This document shows, in pieces, positions 1 through 10,001 of a stretch of 64,000 bases of DNA. A program made the translations under genes and the position numbers. Below the pieces are notes generated by a model. That model was not told where the DNA came from, searched no databases, and saw only the letters and a list, made by a program, of their open reading frames with translations. The DNA is taken from NCBI GenBank assembly GCA_030247575.1, contig JAOTRV010000012.1, positions 1-64,000 on the forward strand, read 5' to 3'. Position 1 is the first letter of the stretch, and each line of letters opens with the position of its first letter. The stretch comes from Sulfuritalea sp. (GTDB lineage: Bacteria; Pseudomonadota; Gammaproteobacteria; Burkholderiales; Rhodocyclaceae).

Positions 1-640
1 CCGCCCGAGGCGAAGCTGTTGTTGATGGCGTAGGCCGTGCCCTTGAGGCTCGCGCTGCCCACGCTCACGGTGTTGGCAAACGTCGTGGTGCCGGTCGCGG
101 CATTGCTCTGCGTCAGCGCGCCGGCGAGGTTCACCGTGTTGTTGAAGCTGGTCGCCGCGGCATTGGTGATGGTTACCGCCGTCAGGCTGTCGGCGACTCC
201 CGTGCCGACGCTGGCGCCGAAGGTGACGCTGCCCAGCCCGGCCTGCAGCGTCAGCGTTTCCACCGCCGCGCCCGCCGTGCCGTCGGTGCTGCCGCTGATC
301 AGGATGTTGCCCGCCGTGCCGGCGCCGGTCGATAGCGTCGGCGTGGCCCCTTCGGCCAGCACCAGGTTGCCGCCGATGGTGAGGTCGCTGTCGGTGGTGG
401 TGATGTTGGCCGCCAGATTGACATCCCCCAGCCCGGTGCTGAAGGCGCCCGTCGAGGTGATGTTGCCCGTCGCGGTCTTGGTCAGCGTGCCCGTGTTGGC
501 GATGCTGGTGGTGCCGCCCGAGGCGAAGCTGTTGTTGATGGCGTAGGCCGTGCCCTTGAGGCTCGCGCTGCCCACGCTCACGGTGTTGGCAAACGTCGTG
601 GTGCCGGTCGCGGCATTGCTCTGCGTCAGCGCGCCGGCGA
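1..640. repeat. 127-bp perfect direct repeat inside tpsA (1-127 and 514-640)
   Basis: Bases 1-127 recur identically at 514-640, an offset of 513 bp or exactly 171 codons. The reading frame is preserved and the protein therefore carries a repeated block of about 42 residues, in a wider repeat unit of about 171 residues. Further copies probably lie beyond the left edge. Confidence 0.9.
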
Positions 641-2495
641 TGGCGATCGCGCCATTGAAGTTCGTGGTGCCGGCGTTGGTGATCGTCACATCCGTCAAGC
701 CTGTGGCATCCGGCAGTGCACCTGCTCCGTAAATGGCCCCCATGTTGACTGTGCCCGTACCTGCATTCAAGGTCAGGCTCTCGGCGCCGCCGCCTGTCGG
801 CCCATGCGTGATGCCGGAAAAGTTTATCGCTCCGTCGAGCACGGTGATGACTCTGGCACCACCGACGGTAATGGTTCCTGCACCACTGACGTCGGCATCG
901 CTGGTGAGGGTCAGAAACGACGTGGCGCCTTGCTTCAGCGTAATGTTTGCGTTCAGGAATATCGCATTGTTGGCCGTAAGCGTCAGCCCCTTGCTCGCCG
1001 TATTCCCGCTTGCGTTTATGTCATTGGAAACGGTGATGTTGTTCGTTGCCTGAATCGTTACATCGCTGCTGTCGAGCAGGGTGACGATCGTTCCCGGATC
1101 GATATTGCTCGGGCTGACGCCATCGCTTTCCGTGAACGCATAGGTGTTTACGTTCGTATCGGGATTGGTCGTTCCCTCGAGATCTTCGGTTCCGCCGGTG
1201 ACGATGTCGACGTCGGTGGGATCCAGCAACAGGGTGCCGATCCGGCCCTGCGGCGCCCGGGTATCCACCTTGCCGGCAAAGACCAATTGGTCCTTGCCCG
1301 ATACTTCCACATTCCCCCCATCACCGCCCTGCGCGCCGCCTCTTGCGGAAATGCTTCCGCGATATTCGGTACTTCCGTCAGCCCAAACCACGACCTTGCC
1401 GCCGTCGCCATTCTCGATCGCGTCGGCGCTTATCCTGGCCGTGGATGCGACGAAGGTCTGCCGCGCGTTCTGCACCTCCGGGTTCTTGCCCTGGAAGTCG
1501 CCACCCACGAGAACCGCGCCGCCGCCGGTCTTCCCGGAAGCATCCAGCGTAGCACCCGCGAGTACACCGACACCATTGCCAAGCACCTCGATCCGGCCAC
1601 CCTGTCCGCCTTCATTGCGGACCGAGATGCTTCCCGCCACCAGCGTGTCTCCCGCTGCCTTGAATACGACACGTCCCTTTTCGTCGAGTGCGGCAGTGGT
1701 CGCATTGGCGATACCGGAGTGCTTGATGGCGCCGGCATAAATTCCGATGCTGCGTCCCACCAGTTGCCCGACATTGAGTGCCTGGTTTGCCGCCGCATTG
1801 ACCTCGACCTGAATCTCGGGGCGCTGCAAATCGACGAGATTTGCACTCTTGCCGGCAGCAAGAATCACATCGCCATTCGGGGCCTGGATGATGCCGTGAT
1901 TTTCGACATTCGGAGCGACGAGGGCAACCATGCCGCCGCTCGCCGTCCGGATCGTCCCTTGATTGACGATGTTGCCGGCGCCGGCCTGCCCCGTGAAGGT
2001 CAGTCTGCCCGCGATGAAATCGGCATTCGACAGGCCGAGTGAAGACACCACCAGCCCGCCCACGTCGATTTGCGCGTTCGGGCCAAAAGCGATGCCATTC
2101 TGGTTGATCAGGAAAACACGCCCGTTCGACTGCAGAGCACCAAAAATCTCGCTGGGAACGCCGCCGGTGACGCGGTTCAGTACTTGACTTGCCGCATTGG
2201 GCTGAATGAAGCGGGTGATCTCGCCCTGACCGATGGAGAATCCCTTCCAGTCAATTACCGTGCCATTCGTGTTGGTGATGGTGAGCGCATTGCCGGTACT
2301 CTGGAATGCCGCGCTGCCCGCGACCACGGTTGGATTGATCGGGTTGGCCAGCACCAGGGACGAAAAACCCGCCGCCAGAGCCAGGGAAAGCCGCTTCAGC
2401 CGGAAATGATGATTCGGTGCCGTAGCGCGGGAAGCGCCGGGCAACTCGCGGCGCAGGGCTCGCGCGCTATCCATGGGATCGAATTCAGAAGACAT
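1..2495 (-). CDS. Two-partner secretion exoprotein TpsA (filamentous haemagglutinin-like adhesin), 3' part beyond window
   Basis: The frame is open from about 2495 down to base 1 and continues past the left edge. An N-terminal signal segment (RLSLALAAGFSSLVLA) is followed by NPINPTVVAG and a TPS secretion domain. That domain contains the hallmark FLINQNGIAFGPNAQIDVGG, which matches the FHA N(P/Q)NG...FGP motif. After about residue 250 the protein becomes a Gly/Ala/Thr-rich repetitive beta-helix-like region (TVSVGSASLKGTAYAINN, GTTSIANTGTLTKTATG). It should be exported by the TpsB encoded immediately upstream. The start is either ATG 2495, overlapping the tpsB end by 11 nt, or ATG 2474; neither has a convincing ribosome binding site, so translational coupling is likely. 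Whether it acts as an adhesin, haemagglutinin or contact-dependent toxin cannot be decided because the C terminus lies outside the window. Confidence 0.88.
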   Translation of the reverse strand, partial: MSSEFDPMDSARALRRELPGASRATAPNHHFRLKRLSLALAAGFSSLVLANPINPTVVAGSAAFQSTGNALTITNTNGTVIDWKGFSIGQGEITRFIQPNAASQVLNRVTGGVPSEIFGALQSNGRVFLINQNGIAFGPNAQIDVGGLVVSSLGLSNADFIAGRLTFTGQAGAGNIVNQGTIRTASGGMVALVAPNVENHGIIQAPNGDVILAAGKSANLVDLQRPEIQVEVNAAANQALNVGQLVGRSIGIYAGAIKHSGIANATTAALDEKGRVVFKAAGDTLVAGSISVRNEGGQGGRIEVLGNGVGVLAGATLDASGKTGGGAVLVGGDFQGKNPEVQNARQTFVASTARISADAIENGDGGKVVVWADGSTEYRGSISARGGAQGGDGGNVEVSGKDQLVFAGKVDTRAPQGRIGTLLLDPTDVDIVTGGTEDLEGTTNPDTNVNTYAFTESDGVSPSNIDPGTIVTLLDSSDVTIQATNNITVSNDINASGNTASKGLTLTANNAIFLNANITLKQGATSFLTLTSDADVSGAGTITVGGARVITVLDGAINFSGITHGPTGGGAESLTLNAGTGTVNMGAIYGAGALPDATGLTDVTITNAGTTNFNGAIAIAGALTQSNAATGTTTFANTVSVGSASLKGTAYAINNSFASGGTTSIANTGTLTKTATGNITSTGAFSTGLGDVNLAANITTTDSDLTIGGNLVLAEGATPTLSTGAGTAGNILISGSTDGTAGAAVETLTLQAGLGSVTFGASVGTGVADSLTAVTITNAAATSFNNTVNLAGALTQSNAATGTTTFANTVSVGSASLKGTAYAINNSFASG

Positions 2496-4479
2496 AGGAC
2501 AAGGCGCCATGCAGACGCATGCCGCGTGAAGTATGCGAGTCATCGACCACCGTGGCGTAATCGAGTCGCAATGTGGTCTTTTTGCCCACGCCCGCACGGA
2601 CACCAAATCCTGTGCTGGCGATGCCGGTCGAGTACACCTCCTGCGCGATCGGATGCACGCGCTTGACCCATCCGAAGTCATAGAAGCCCAGGATTCTGAG
2701 CTTGAGTCCATCGGACAATCGCTGCCCGAGGTCGGGCGAATAGAGTTCAAGGCTGCCGCGATGCCCCTTGTCGTTCGAGTGCTCGCGCTCAAGGAAGCCG
2801 CGCACCGAGTCGGCGCCCCCGATACCGAACATCTCGCCCGTCACCAGGCTCTGGCGGGTATGCTGGCCGGTAAGGTTGGCACGTGCCGCCCAATCGCCAC
2901 CAAGCGCTTTTTGATAGTTGAAACCGTAGCGCCATATCTGATAGAGAGCATTCGCCCCGGGCCTGGCACCGACCTTCTGGAACTGCGTGTCGTTCGCATC
3001 GTTTCCCCCGGGCAGATTTTGCACCAGGCTCACGTAGGCCGACAGTTCCGAGTCGGGCTTCTTCAAGGCGCTCTGCCAGGTAAGACTGAGCGGTTGCACC
3101 GTTACGTCGGGCACGAGTTTGGCGGTGCCGCCGGTAACCGTCACGTTGCTCTGATAGGCCCGCCAATCCCAGCCGAAGGAAAGCTTGTGCTCCCAATCGC
3201 CTCGCTTGGGAATCAATTGCGTGTAGCGCAGGCCAAGGATGATGCCACTGCCGGCAATGTTGAAATTTCCGCCAACGGTGTTGACCGTTCCGGAATTGAC
3301 GTTGGAATAGCCGAGAAACATGCCGAAGCTGCCGCTCATCGAATACACCGGAGCCTGGTAGCCAAGGCCGTAAATTCGCACCTGTCGCGCCCGCAAGGGC
3401 GAGGTGATCGCCTGAAAGCTGACGACATGGTCGCGATCAAAAACATTGGCGTGCTGCACCGCTGCCCCGATACGAAACGGTCCCGTCTGTTCGTTGCCGG
3501 TGTTGTCGAACGTCACGGCATAGCGCATCGGCGATTGGTCGCTGGCCCTCACCACGGCGTCCACCTCGCCTTCATTCTCGCCGGCGCGCATGACTACGCT
3601 GACCTGCTTGCCCGGGTTCTCGTTTGCCAGCCGCAGATCATCGACCAACTGGTCGAAGTTCGGCGTCTTTCCGGGCACCAGGGAGTGTAGCGAACGCTGA
3701 TAGTTTTCGCTGCTGAAATGCCGGTTGCCTTCGACCTTGACGCTTGCCAGCCGACTTTCGACAACCATGAAATGAACGGCACCTGACTCCAGCGTCTGCT
3801 CCGGCAAAAGCACCTGAATGGCATTGAATCCCATCGCCGCGTAGGCTTTCTCGAGCGCCTCCAGGGCCTGCTGAACCGTTCCGAAATCCCGTCCTGGACC
3901 CTTGTACGGCGCCAGCACCTCATCCAACGCTGCCTGCGAAAGAAGGGTATTGCCGTGCGCGACATAGTGCGTGATGTCAAAAGTCAATCCCCCGCCGCTG
4001 GCCGGCGGAGAAGGGCTGGCGGACACCGGCGCGCCGGGCGGTACGGCCGCTGAGGGAGCAGCCTTAGAAATTGGCGCCGTCGCCACGACAGCGCTCGGCT
4101 CAGGCGTTTTCTGCGCTTTGGCTTCCGCTGGAGGCAGATCGGCGGGAACCACGAGCACCGTCCCTGCCGGCAAGGGGACGGATCCCGGCGCTGTTCCGGC
4201 CGCAAATAGGGAGGGATTGGCCTGAACCATCAGACGACGAAACTTGTCGCGTGTCGCTTGGCTGTCCGGGTAGCGCGCCCGCGCCAAACCATTCAAATTG
4301 GTCTCGCGTTCCAGGCGCAGAGTCTCTCTCGCCGACACTTGGGCCGGCTGGGCCCATGCGAGCGTTACCGGAGCCAGTGCGAGAAGAATCAACATCGCCA
4401 AGCCACCGCCCATCCCCATAACAGAAAAGACCAAGGCAACCATGCCTCGCGTGTCCCAGATCAGCACACGTTTCCCCAT
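2485..4479 (-). CDS. TpsB/ShlB-type outer-membrane transporter with FimV-like N-terminal extension
   Basis: This 664-residue protein begins with a signal peptide (hydrophobic stretch ending ...VTLAWAQP). A segment at about 50-115 (LNGLARARYP...FRRLMVQANPSLF...LPAGTVLVVP) resembles the LysM-like N terminus of FimV. A Pro/Ala-rich linker follows, then a POTRA_2-type region at about 165-320 (GGGLTFDITHYVAHGNTLLS, VKVEGNRHFSSENY) and a C-terminal 16-strand barrel. The barrel includes a VRGF motif (GGADSVRGFLERE), matching the VRGY lid-loop motif of FhaC/ShlB, and ends in an aromatic residue (LSYVF). It should secrete the TpsA encoded directly downstream, which overlaps its stop codon. The FimV-like extension is not usual for TpsB proteins. 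The start is ATG 4479. Confidence 0.9.
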   Translation of the reverse strand: MGKRVLIWDTRGMVALVFSVMGMGGGLAMLILLALAPVTLAWAQPAQVSARETLRLERETNLNGLARARYPDSQATRDKFRRLMVQANPSLFAAGTAPGSVPLPAGTVLVVPADLPPAEAKAQKTPEPSAVVATAPISKAAPSAAVPPGAPVSASPSPPASGGGLTFDITHYVAHGNTLLSQAALDEVLAPYKGPGRDFGTVQQALEALEKAYAAMGFNAIQVLLPEQTLESGAVHFMVVESRLASVKVEGNRHFSSENYQRSLHSLVPGKTPNFDQLVDDLRLANENPGKQVSVVMRAGENEGEVDAVVRASDQSPMRYAVTFDNTGNEQTGPFRIGAAVQHANVFDRDHVVSFQAITSPLRARQVRIYGLGYQAPVYSMSGSFGMFLGYSNVNSGTVNTVGGNFNIAGSGIILGLRYTQLIPKRGDWEHKLSFGWDWRAYQSNVTVTGGTAKLVPDVTVQPLSLTWQSALKKPDSELSAYVSLVQNLPGGNDANDTQFQKVGARPGANALYQIWRYGFNYQKALGGDWAARANLTGQHTRQSLVTGEMFGIGGADSVRGFLEREHSNDKGHRGSLELYSPDLGQRLSDGLKLRILGFYDFGWVKRVHPIAQEVYSTGIASTGFGVRAGVGKKTTLRLDYATVVDDSHTSRGMRLHGALSYVF

Positions 4480-4608
4480 TTAATTCCATTGATTGAAGTC
4501 TAACATGCCGGTCGCGTGGAAAAAGCGCCTAAGTCGCTGTGAGTGTGCAAGATTTGGCATATTCCGGCCGATAGTTGGAAGCCGAAGGCGGCCCGCCCTT
4601 GCGGTCGA

Positions 4609-5597
<989 letters not shown>

Positions 5598-5653
5598 TCC
5601 GGCGCGGATTGCGGTTCCGGCAACACCGGTCTCATCCTGCGGAGCTACGAATC

Positions 5654-6211
5654 GTGCCCAAGCGCGCCGCACCGTCGCTCGAAGAACGTGCCGTATTTCA
5701 GGCAGCCGTGGCGGATGTCCAGCCGCTGCAGTGGGATCGCGTGCATCACGAACCTCCGCCACCGCCGGCCATCCCGCGCCAGTACCTTCATGACGAAGCC
5801 GCCGCGCTCGACGAGTCATTGCACGGCCCGGCGCTGATCGACCTGTATCTGGAGGGTGGTGATGAAGCGGCCTGGCGCCGGGACAGCCTGCCGAAAACCT
5901 GGCTGCGCGACTTGCGGCGCGGACGCTGGGTGACGCAGGGCAAGCTCGATTTGCATGGCATGAATCGCGATCAGGCCCGAAACGCCGTCGTCACGTTTCT
6001 TGCCGAATGCCGGCAATGCGGCTATCGCTGTGTGCGCATCGTCCACGGCAAAGGCCTGAGTTCGCCCGGCCGCGAACCGGTGCTGAAGAAGCTGGTGCTG
6101 GGCTGGCTGAGCCAGCGCCAGGAAGTGCTGGCCTTCTGTCAGGCACGCGCCGCCGAAGGCGGCGCCGGGGCGGTGGTGGTACTCCTCGCCGCCCCCAACA
6201 AACGAGCGTAG
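5654..6211 (+). CDS. Smr-domain protein (SmrA-like putative DNA endonuclease)
   Basis: This 185-residue protein carries a C-terminal Smr domain, with LDLHGMNRDQA (the conserved LDLHG) and VRIVHGKGLSSPG (the HGxG motif). Stand-alone bacterial Smr proteins of this size (E. coli SmrA/SmrB relatives) are nicking endonucleases or ribosome-collision endonucleases; which applies here is not visible. The N terminus is a charged, proline-rich arm (HEPPPPPAIP). The start is probably GTG 5654 (VPKRAAPSLEERAVF), with GGAG about 10 nt upstream. A longer frame from 5549 would overlap trxB and lacks family-like sequence. It converges on glnB. Confidence 0.85.
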   Translation: MPKRAAPSLEERAVFQAAVADVQPLQWDRVHHEPPPPPAIPRQYLHDEAAALDESLHGPALIDLYLEGGDEAAWRRDSLPKTWLRDLRRGRWVTQGKLDLHGMNRDQARNAVVTFLAECRQCGYRCVRIVHGKGLSSPGREPVLKKLVLGWLSQRQEVLAFCQARAAEGGAGAVVVLLAAPNKRA

Positions 6212-6223
6212 CGAGCCAACTCA

Positions 6224-6266
6224 GTCACCCCTTCCCGCGGGGACGGGGCCAGGGGATGGGCTCACC
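6224..6266. repeat. C/G-palindromic intergenic repeat, copy 1 (downstream of smr and glnB)
   Basis: A sequence reading GTCACCCCTTCCC...GGGGATGGGCTCACC sits between the convergent smr and glnB genes. It has the same layout as the copy at 6688-6731, so glnB is bracketed by two copies. The first copy folds imperfectly and may serve as a bidirectional terminator. Confidence 0.6.
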
Positions 6267-6294
6267 AGTTTGCCGACGGCGAAGCCAACGACGC

Positions 6295-6651
<357 letters not shown>

Positions 6652-6687
6652 TCAGTATTCTGAAGCCGCGCAAGCGGCTGATCCTTG

Positions 6688-6731
6688 GTCACCCCCTTCC
6701 CTCGGGAAGGGGGCGGGGGGGATGGCTCACC
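6688..6731 (-). terminator. Hairpin between nadE and glnB (palindromic repeat copy 2)
   Basis: CCCCCTTCCC at 6692-6701 pairs perfectly with GGGAAGGGGG at 6704-6713, directly after the nadE stop codon. There is no long T-run, so it may attenuate or stabilise the 3' end rather than be a classical terminator. The unit resembles the copy at 6224-6266 on the other side of glnB. Confidence 0.6.
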
Positions 6732-8349
6732 ATTCATCGGCGTAAGCCGATGTTATCGGATAGCGCCAATCCTTGCCGAAGCCGCGTTGGGTGACCCGGA
6801 TGCCGACCGGCGCCTGGCGGCGCTTGTATTCGTTCTTTTTCAGCATGCCGACCACCTTGCGCACATCGGCCTCGTCGCAGCCGGAGGCAATGATCTGGCG
6901 CGGGCTCTCGTCGCGCTCCATATAGGCTTCGATGATCGCATCGAGCACCTCGTAGGGCGGCAGCGTGTCCTGGTCGGTCTGGCCCGGCTTGAGTTCGGCC
7001 GAGGGGGCGCGCGTAATGATGTTCTCCGGAATCACCTCGGAAACCTGGTTGCGCCAGCGGGCCAAACGATAGACAAAGGTTTTTGCCACGTCCTTGATGA
7101 CGGCGAAACCGCCGGCCATGTCGCCGTACAGCGTGGCGTAGCCGACCGCCATTTCGCTCTTGTTACCGGTGGTGAGGACTATGCGCCCAGTGCGATTGGA
7201 CAACGCCATCAGCAGCATGCCGCGAATTCTCGCCTGCAGATTCTCGTCCGTGGTGTCCCACGCCGGCTTCGGCCCCAGCGGCTCGAAAGTCGGCGCCAGC
7301 AACACGGCGAACTGCTCCATTGCCGCGGCAATCGGGATCTCGTCGTATTGCACGCCCAGCCGCCGCACCATTTCGCGCGAATCGTCGAGACTCATTTGCG
7401 CGGTCCATGGCGACGGCATCATCACCGCGCGCACCTTGTCGGCGCCGAGGGCATCGACCGCGATCGCCAGCGTCAGCGCCGAATCGATGCCGCCGGACAG
7501 GCCGATGATCGCGCCGGGAAAGCCGTTCTTGCCAAGGTAATCCGCGACACCCAGCTTCAGCGCGGCATAGACTTCGGCCTCCCGCACCGGCGGCTCGGCG
7601 ATTTTTCCCGGCAGCAGATGACCGTCGGCGTAATCGATGAACTCCAGGGCTTCGACAAAGGCCGGCAACTGATGCGTCAGGCGGCCCTGTCCGTCCAGCG
7701 CGAACGAGGCACCGTCGAATACCAGTTCATCCTGGCCGCCGACCAGGTTGGCGTAGATGACCGGCTTTCCCGTCGCAGCCACGCGGTCGCGCAACACGTC
7801 GTAGCGTCGCGCCTGCTTGTTGGTATGAAATGGCGACGCGTTGAGCGTCAGCATCAGTTCCGCGCCGGCCAGCACGGAGGTTTCGGCGGCGCCCGACTCC
7901 CAGACGTCGGCGCAGATCGCCAGCCCGCAGCGCACGCCCTTGAGCTCGATTACGCAGGGCTCGCGCCCGGAGGCAAAGTAGCGCTCTTCGTCGAAGACCT
8001 CGTAATTGGGCAAACGAAGCTTGTGATAGGTCGCGACCACCCGGCCATCCATCAGCAGGGAGGCGGCGTTGTAGCGCCTGCCGCCCGATTCCTCCGGATG
8101 GCCAATCACGATCGGGAGTCTGGCGGCACGGGCCACCGCGTCGAGCTGCGCCGCGCAGGCACGATAGAAATCCGGGCGCATCAACAGGTCTTCGGGCGGG
8201 TAGCCGCTGAGCGCGAGTTCCGGCGTGAGCAGCACGTCCGCGCCCGCCTCGCGGGCGCGCGCCGCGAACTCGAGAATGCGCGCCGCATTGCCGGCGAGGT
8301 CGCCGACAAGGGCGTTGAATTGGGCGACGGCGACGCGCAGGCGGCTCAT
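6727..8349 (-). CDS. nadE: Glutamine-dependent NAD+ synthetase
   Basis: This 540-residue two-domain enzyme amidates nicotinate adenine dinucleotide to NAD+ with glutamine as ammonia source. The N-terminal nitrilase-type glutaminase has the catalytic triad E44 (TPELALSGYPPEDLL), K110 (YHKLRLPNYEVFDE) and C146 (GLAICADVW). The C-terminal synthetase has the ATP-pyrophosphatase P-loop LSGGIDSAL (285-290) and the TTGNKSE motif. The start is ATG 8349. It is preceded on the same strand by ppa with a 61-nt gap and followed by glnB. Confidence 0.96.
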   Translation of the reverse strand: MSRLRVAVAQFNALVGDLAGNAARILEFAARAREAGADVLLTPELALSGYPPEDLLMRPDFYRACAAQLDAVARAARLPIVIGHPEESGGRRYNAASLLMDGRVVATYHKLRLPNYEVFDEERYFASGREPCVIELKGVRCGLAICADVWESGAAETSVLAGAELMLTLNASPFHTNKQARRYDVLRDRVAATGKPVIYANLVGGQDELVFDGASFALDGQGRLTHQLPAFVEALEFIDYADGHLLPGKIAEPPVREAEVYAALKLGVADYLGKNGFPGAIIGLSGGIDSALTLAIAVDALGADKVRAVMMPSPWTAQMSLDDSREMVRRLGVQYDEIPIAAAMEQFAVLLAPTFEPLGPKPAWDTTDENLQARIRGMLLMALSNRTGRIVLTTGNKSEMAVGYATLYGDMAGGFAVIKDVAKTFVYRLARWRNQVSEVIPENIITRAPSAELKPGQTDQDTLPPYEVLDAIIEAYMERDESPRQIIASGCDEADVRKVVGMLKKNEYKRRQAPVGIRVTQRGFGKDWRYPITSAYADEW

Positions 8350-8410
8350 GGCGCTAACTCTAGTGGATCAATCAAATCCCGCCTCGCGGCAGGCACTGCC
8401 GGGGCAGGAT

Positions 8411-8959
8411 TCAAAACGCCGGCTTGTCCTTGGCGCTCTCGTAGGCGGCAACGCCCTGCATGATTTCCTTCTTGGCATCTTCGATGCCGAGCCAGCCTTG
8501 CACCTTGACGTACTTGCCCGGCTCCAGATCCTTGTAATGCTCGAAGAAATGCGAGATCTGGTCGAGCACGATCTGCGGCAGATCGCGGGGGCTTTCGACG
8601 TCGCGGTACATCGGCGTCAGCTTGTCGACGGGAACCGCCAGGAGTTTGGCATCTTCGCCGGCCTCGTCGGTCATTTTCAGCATGCCGATGGGACGGCAGC
8701 GCACCACCACTCCGGGCGGCAGGGCGAACTGCGACAGCACCAGGACATCGACCGGATCGCCGTCGCCGGCGATGGTGTGAGGTATGTAGCCGTAGTTGCA
8801 CGGGTAATGCATGGCCGTAGACATGAAGCGATCGACGAAGATGGCGCCCGATTCCTTGTCCACTTCATACTTGATCGGCTCGGAGTGCATCGAAATCTCG
8901 ATCACCACATTGAAATCGTTCGGCAGATCCTTGCCGGCGGGAACGCGGTCGAGGCCCAC
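8411..8959 (-). CDS. ppa: Inorganic pyrophosphatase (family I)
   Basis: Ppa (182 aa) hydrolyses cytoplasmic pyrophosphate to drive biosynthetic reactions forward. The signature DGDPVDVL (family pattern D-x-D-P-x-D) with its metal-binding aspartates is present, with [13 protein letters not shown] before it. The start is GTG 8959, giving the typical N terminus ([20 protein letters not shown]), with AGGAG a few bases upstream. It is followed by nadE on the same strand. Confidence 0.96.
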   Translation of the reverse strand: MGLDRVPAGKDLPNDFNVVIEISMHSEPIKYEVDKESGAIFVDRFMSTAMHYPCNYGYIPHTIAGDGDPVDVLVLSQFALPPGVVVRCRPIGMLKMTDEAGEDAKLLAVPVDKLTPMYRDVESPRDLPQIVLDQISHFFEHYKDLEPGKYVKVQGWLGIEDAKKEIMQGVAAYESAKDKPAF

Positions 8960-9073
8960 GGCTGCTCCTTATTGCAAAAATTGGAATTATAGCGCCACGA
9001 AGATTTCGCCTTCCTGACGAGCGTCGAAGCAGGAGCACTCCACATTGTCCGGCCACAAAGCGGAAATCTTCCG

Positions 9074-9111
9074 TTGACAAAGCACTTTACTTAGATGAGA
9101 ATGGTTCTCAT
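9074..9111 (+). promoter_or_regulatory. hemP promoter with overlapping Fur box
   Basis: A TTGACA -35 box lies at 9074-9079. At 17 bp spacing the -10 region (GAGAAT, 9097-9102) is covered by the palindrome ATGAGAATGGTTCTCAT at 9095-9111, which has the layout of a Fur operator. Fur-Fe2+ binding would block the -10. This explains iron-repressed expression of hemP and probably of the genes behind it. Confidence 0.8.
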
Positions 9112-9138
9112 TACGTATCGCATTGATCGGTGATTGGC

Positions 9139-9321
9139 ATGAAACCAGAAGATCAGGAGTCGACAAAGAACGTCGGGGGGCCGCTGCGGCCTGCGGCGCC
9201 ACAACGTCCGCTCGACAGTGCGGTCCTGCTGGGGAGTCGCGGCGAAGTCGAGATAGCCCATCAGGGCGATACCTATCGCCTGCGCCGTACGCGACAGGGC
9301 AAGTTGATTCTGACCAAGTAA
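9139..9321 (+). CDS. hemP: Hemin uptake protein HemP
   Basis: The protein is 60 aa from ATG 9139; an alternative GTG start at 9130 adds three residues. The C-terminal half (VEIAHQGDTYRLRRTRQGKLILTK) matches the HemP family, which ends in YRLR-TR-GKLILTK. HemP proteins are small Fur-regulated factors needed for hemin receptor expression in several betaproteobacteria. The Fur-box promoter sits 28 nt upstream. It is the first gene of the iron region, with no terminator visible before the next gene. Confidence 0.85.
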   Translation: MKPEDQESTKNVGGPLRPAAPQRPLDSAVLLGSRGEVEIAHQGDTYRLRRTRQGKLILTK

Positions 9322-9374
9322 CCGGGATAGTTCGCAGTTCTCCACCCCGCGGCAGAGCATAGGGCTCTTCCGCA

Positions 9375-9413
9375 CCCAGCCAGCCAGCCGAACCCTCGGC
9401 AAGCCAGCCAAAG
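9375..9413 (+). repeat. Paired GCCAGCCA leader motif, copy A
   Basis: CCAGCCAGCCAG (9376 onward), a 5-bp hairpin GCCGA-accc-TCGGC (9387-9400), then GCCAGCCAAAG (9403-9413) lie 32 nt before the P19 gene. The same paired block occurs before the cistrons at 13396 and 19551. Confidence 0.65.
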
Positions 9414-9444
9414 TCTGATTCATGTTTCCCTTTGGAGGTTTGTC

Positions 9445-9999
9445 ATGTTTCGTTCGCTCTCCCGCTCCCTGCTGCTGATTTGCGGCGCCGCCTTCTCGCT
9501 GGCCGCCGCCGCACTCGAATACCCCATCGGCGTGCCGCAGAACGTCGCCGGGATGGAAGTCGCCGCCGTCTATCTGCAGGCCGTCGAAATGGAGCCGGAG
9601 GGCCACATGCGCAAGGCTTCCGAATCCGACATTCATCTCGAAGCCGACATCCACGCCCTTTCCAACAATGCCAACGGCTTTGCCGAGGGCATGTGGATTC
9701 CGCACCTGCTGGTCAAATACGAGCTGACCAAAGCCGGCAGCAGCGACGTCATCAAGGGCGACATGATGCCGATGGTCGCCAGCGACGGCCCGCATTACGG
9801 CGACAACGTCAAGCTCAAGGGGCCGGGCAAGTACAAGGTCAAGTTCATCATCTACCCGCCGAACGCCAAGGAGAACCCGGCCGGCAACCACTTCGGCCGC
9901 CACACCGACCGCGCCACCGGCGTGCGGCCGTGGTTCAAGCCGGTCGAGACCGAGTGGGAATTCACCTACGCCGGCATCGGCAAGAAGGGCGGGTACTGA
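9445..9999 (+). CDS. Periplasmic P19/Tp34-family iron-binding protein (FtrA-like)
   Basis: This 184-residue protein has a signal peptide (LLLICGAAFSLAAAA). The mature part contains EYPIGVPQNVAGMEVAAVYLQAVEM, HLEADIHA and MWIPHLLVKYEL, with the Met, Glu and His residues that bind Cu/Fe in Campylobacter P19 and Treponema Tp34. The family delivers periplasmic iron to an FTR1-type permease. Such a permease gene is not seen next door, but the cupredoxin and polyferredoxin genes of the same system are. GGAGG precedes ATG 9445 at 8 nt. The porin gene follows after 2 nt. Confidence 0.88.
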   Translation: MFRSLSRSLLLICGAAFSLAAAALEYPIGVPQNVAGMEVAAVYLQAVEMEPEGHMRKASESDIHLEADIHALSNNANGFAEGMWIPHLLVKYELTKAGSSDVIKGDMMPMVASDGPHYGDNVKLKGPGKYKVKFIIYPPNAKENPAGNHFGRHTDRATGVRPWFKPVETEWEFTYAGIGKKGGY

Positions 10000-10001
10000 T
10001 C

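Noticed and set aside
1-2042. Plus-strand frames at the left edge (37-546, 804-2042)
   Set aside because: Shadows of tpsA; the minus-strand frame shows the TPS domain and beta-helix repeats.
6685-8463. 592-codon plus-strand frame across nadE
   Set aside because: Antisense shadow of nadE, whose catalytic residues are all visible.
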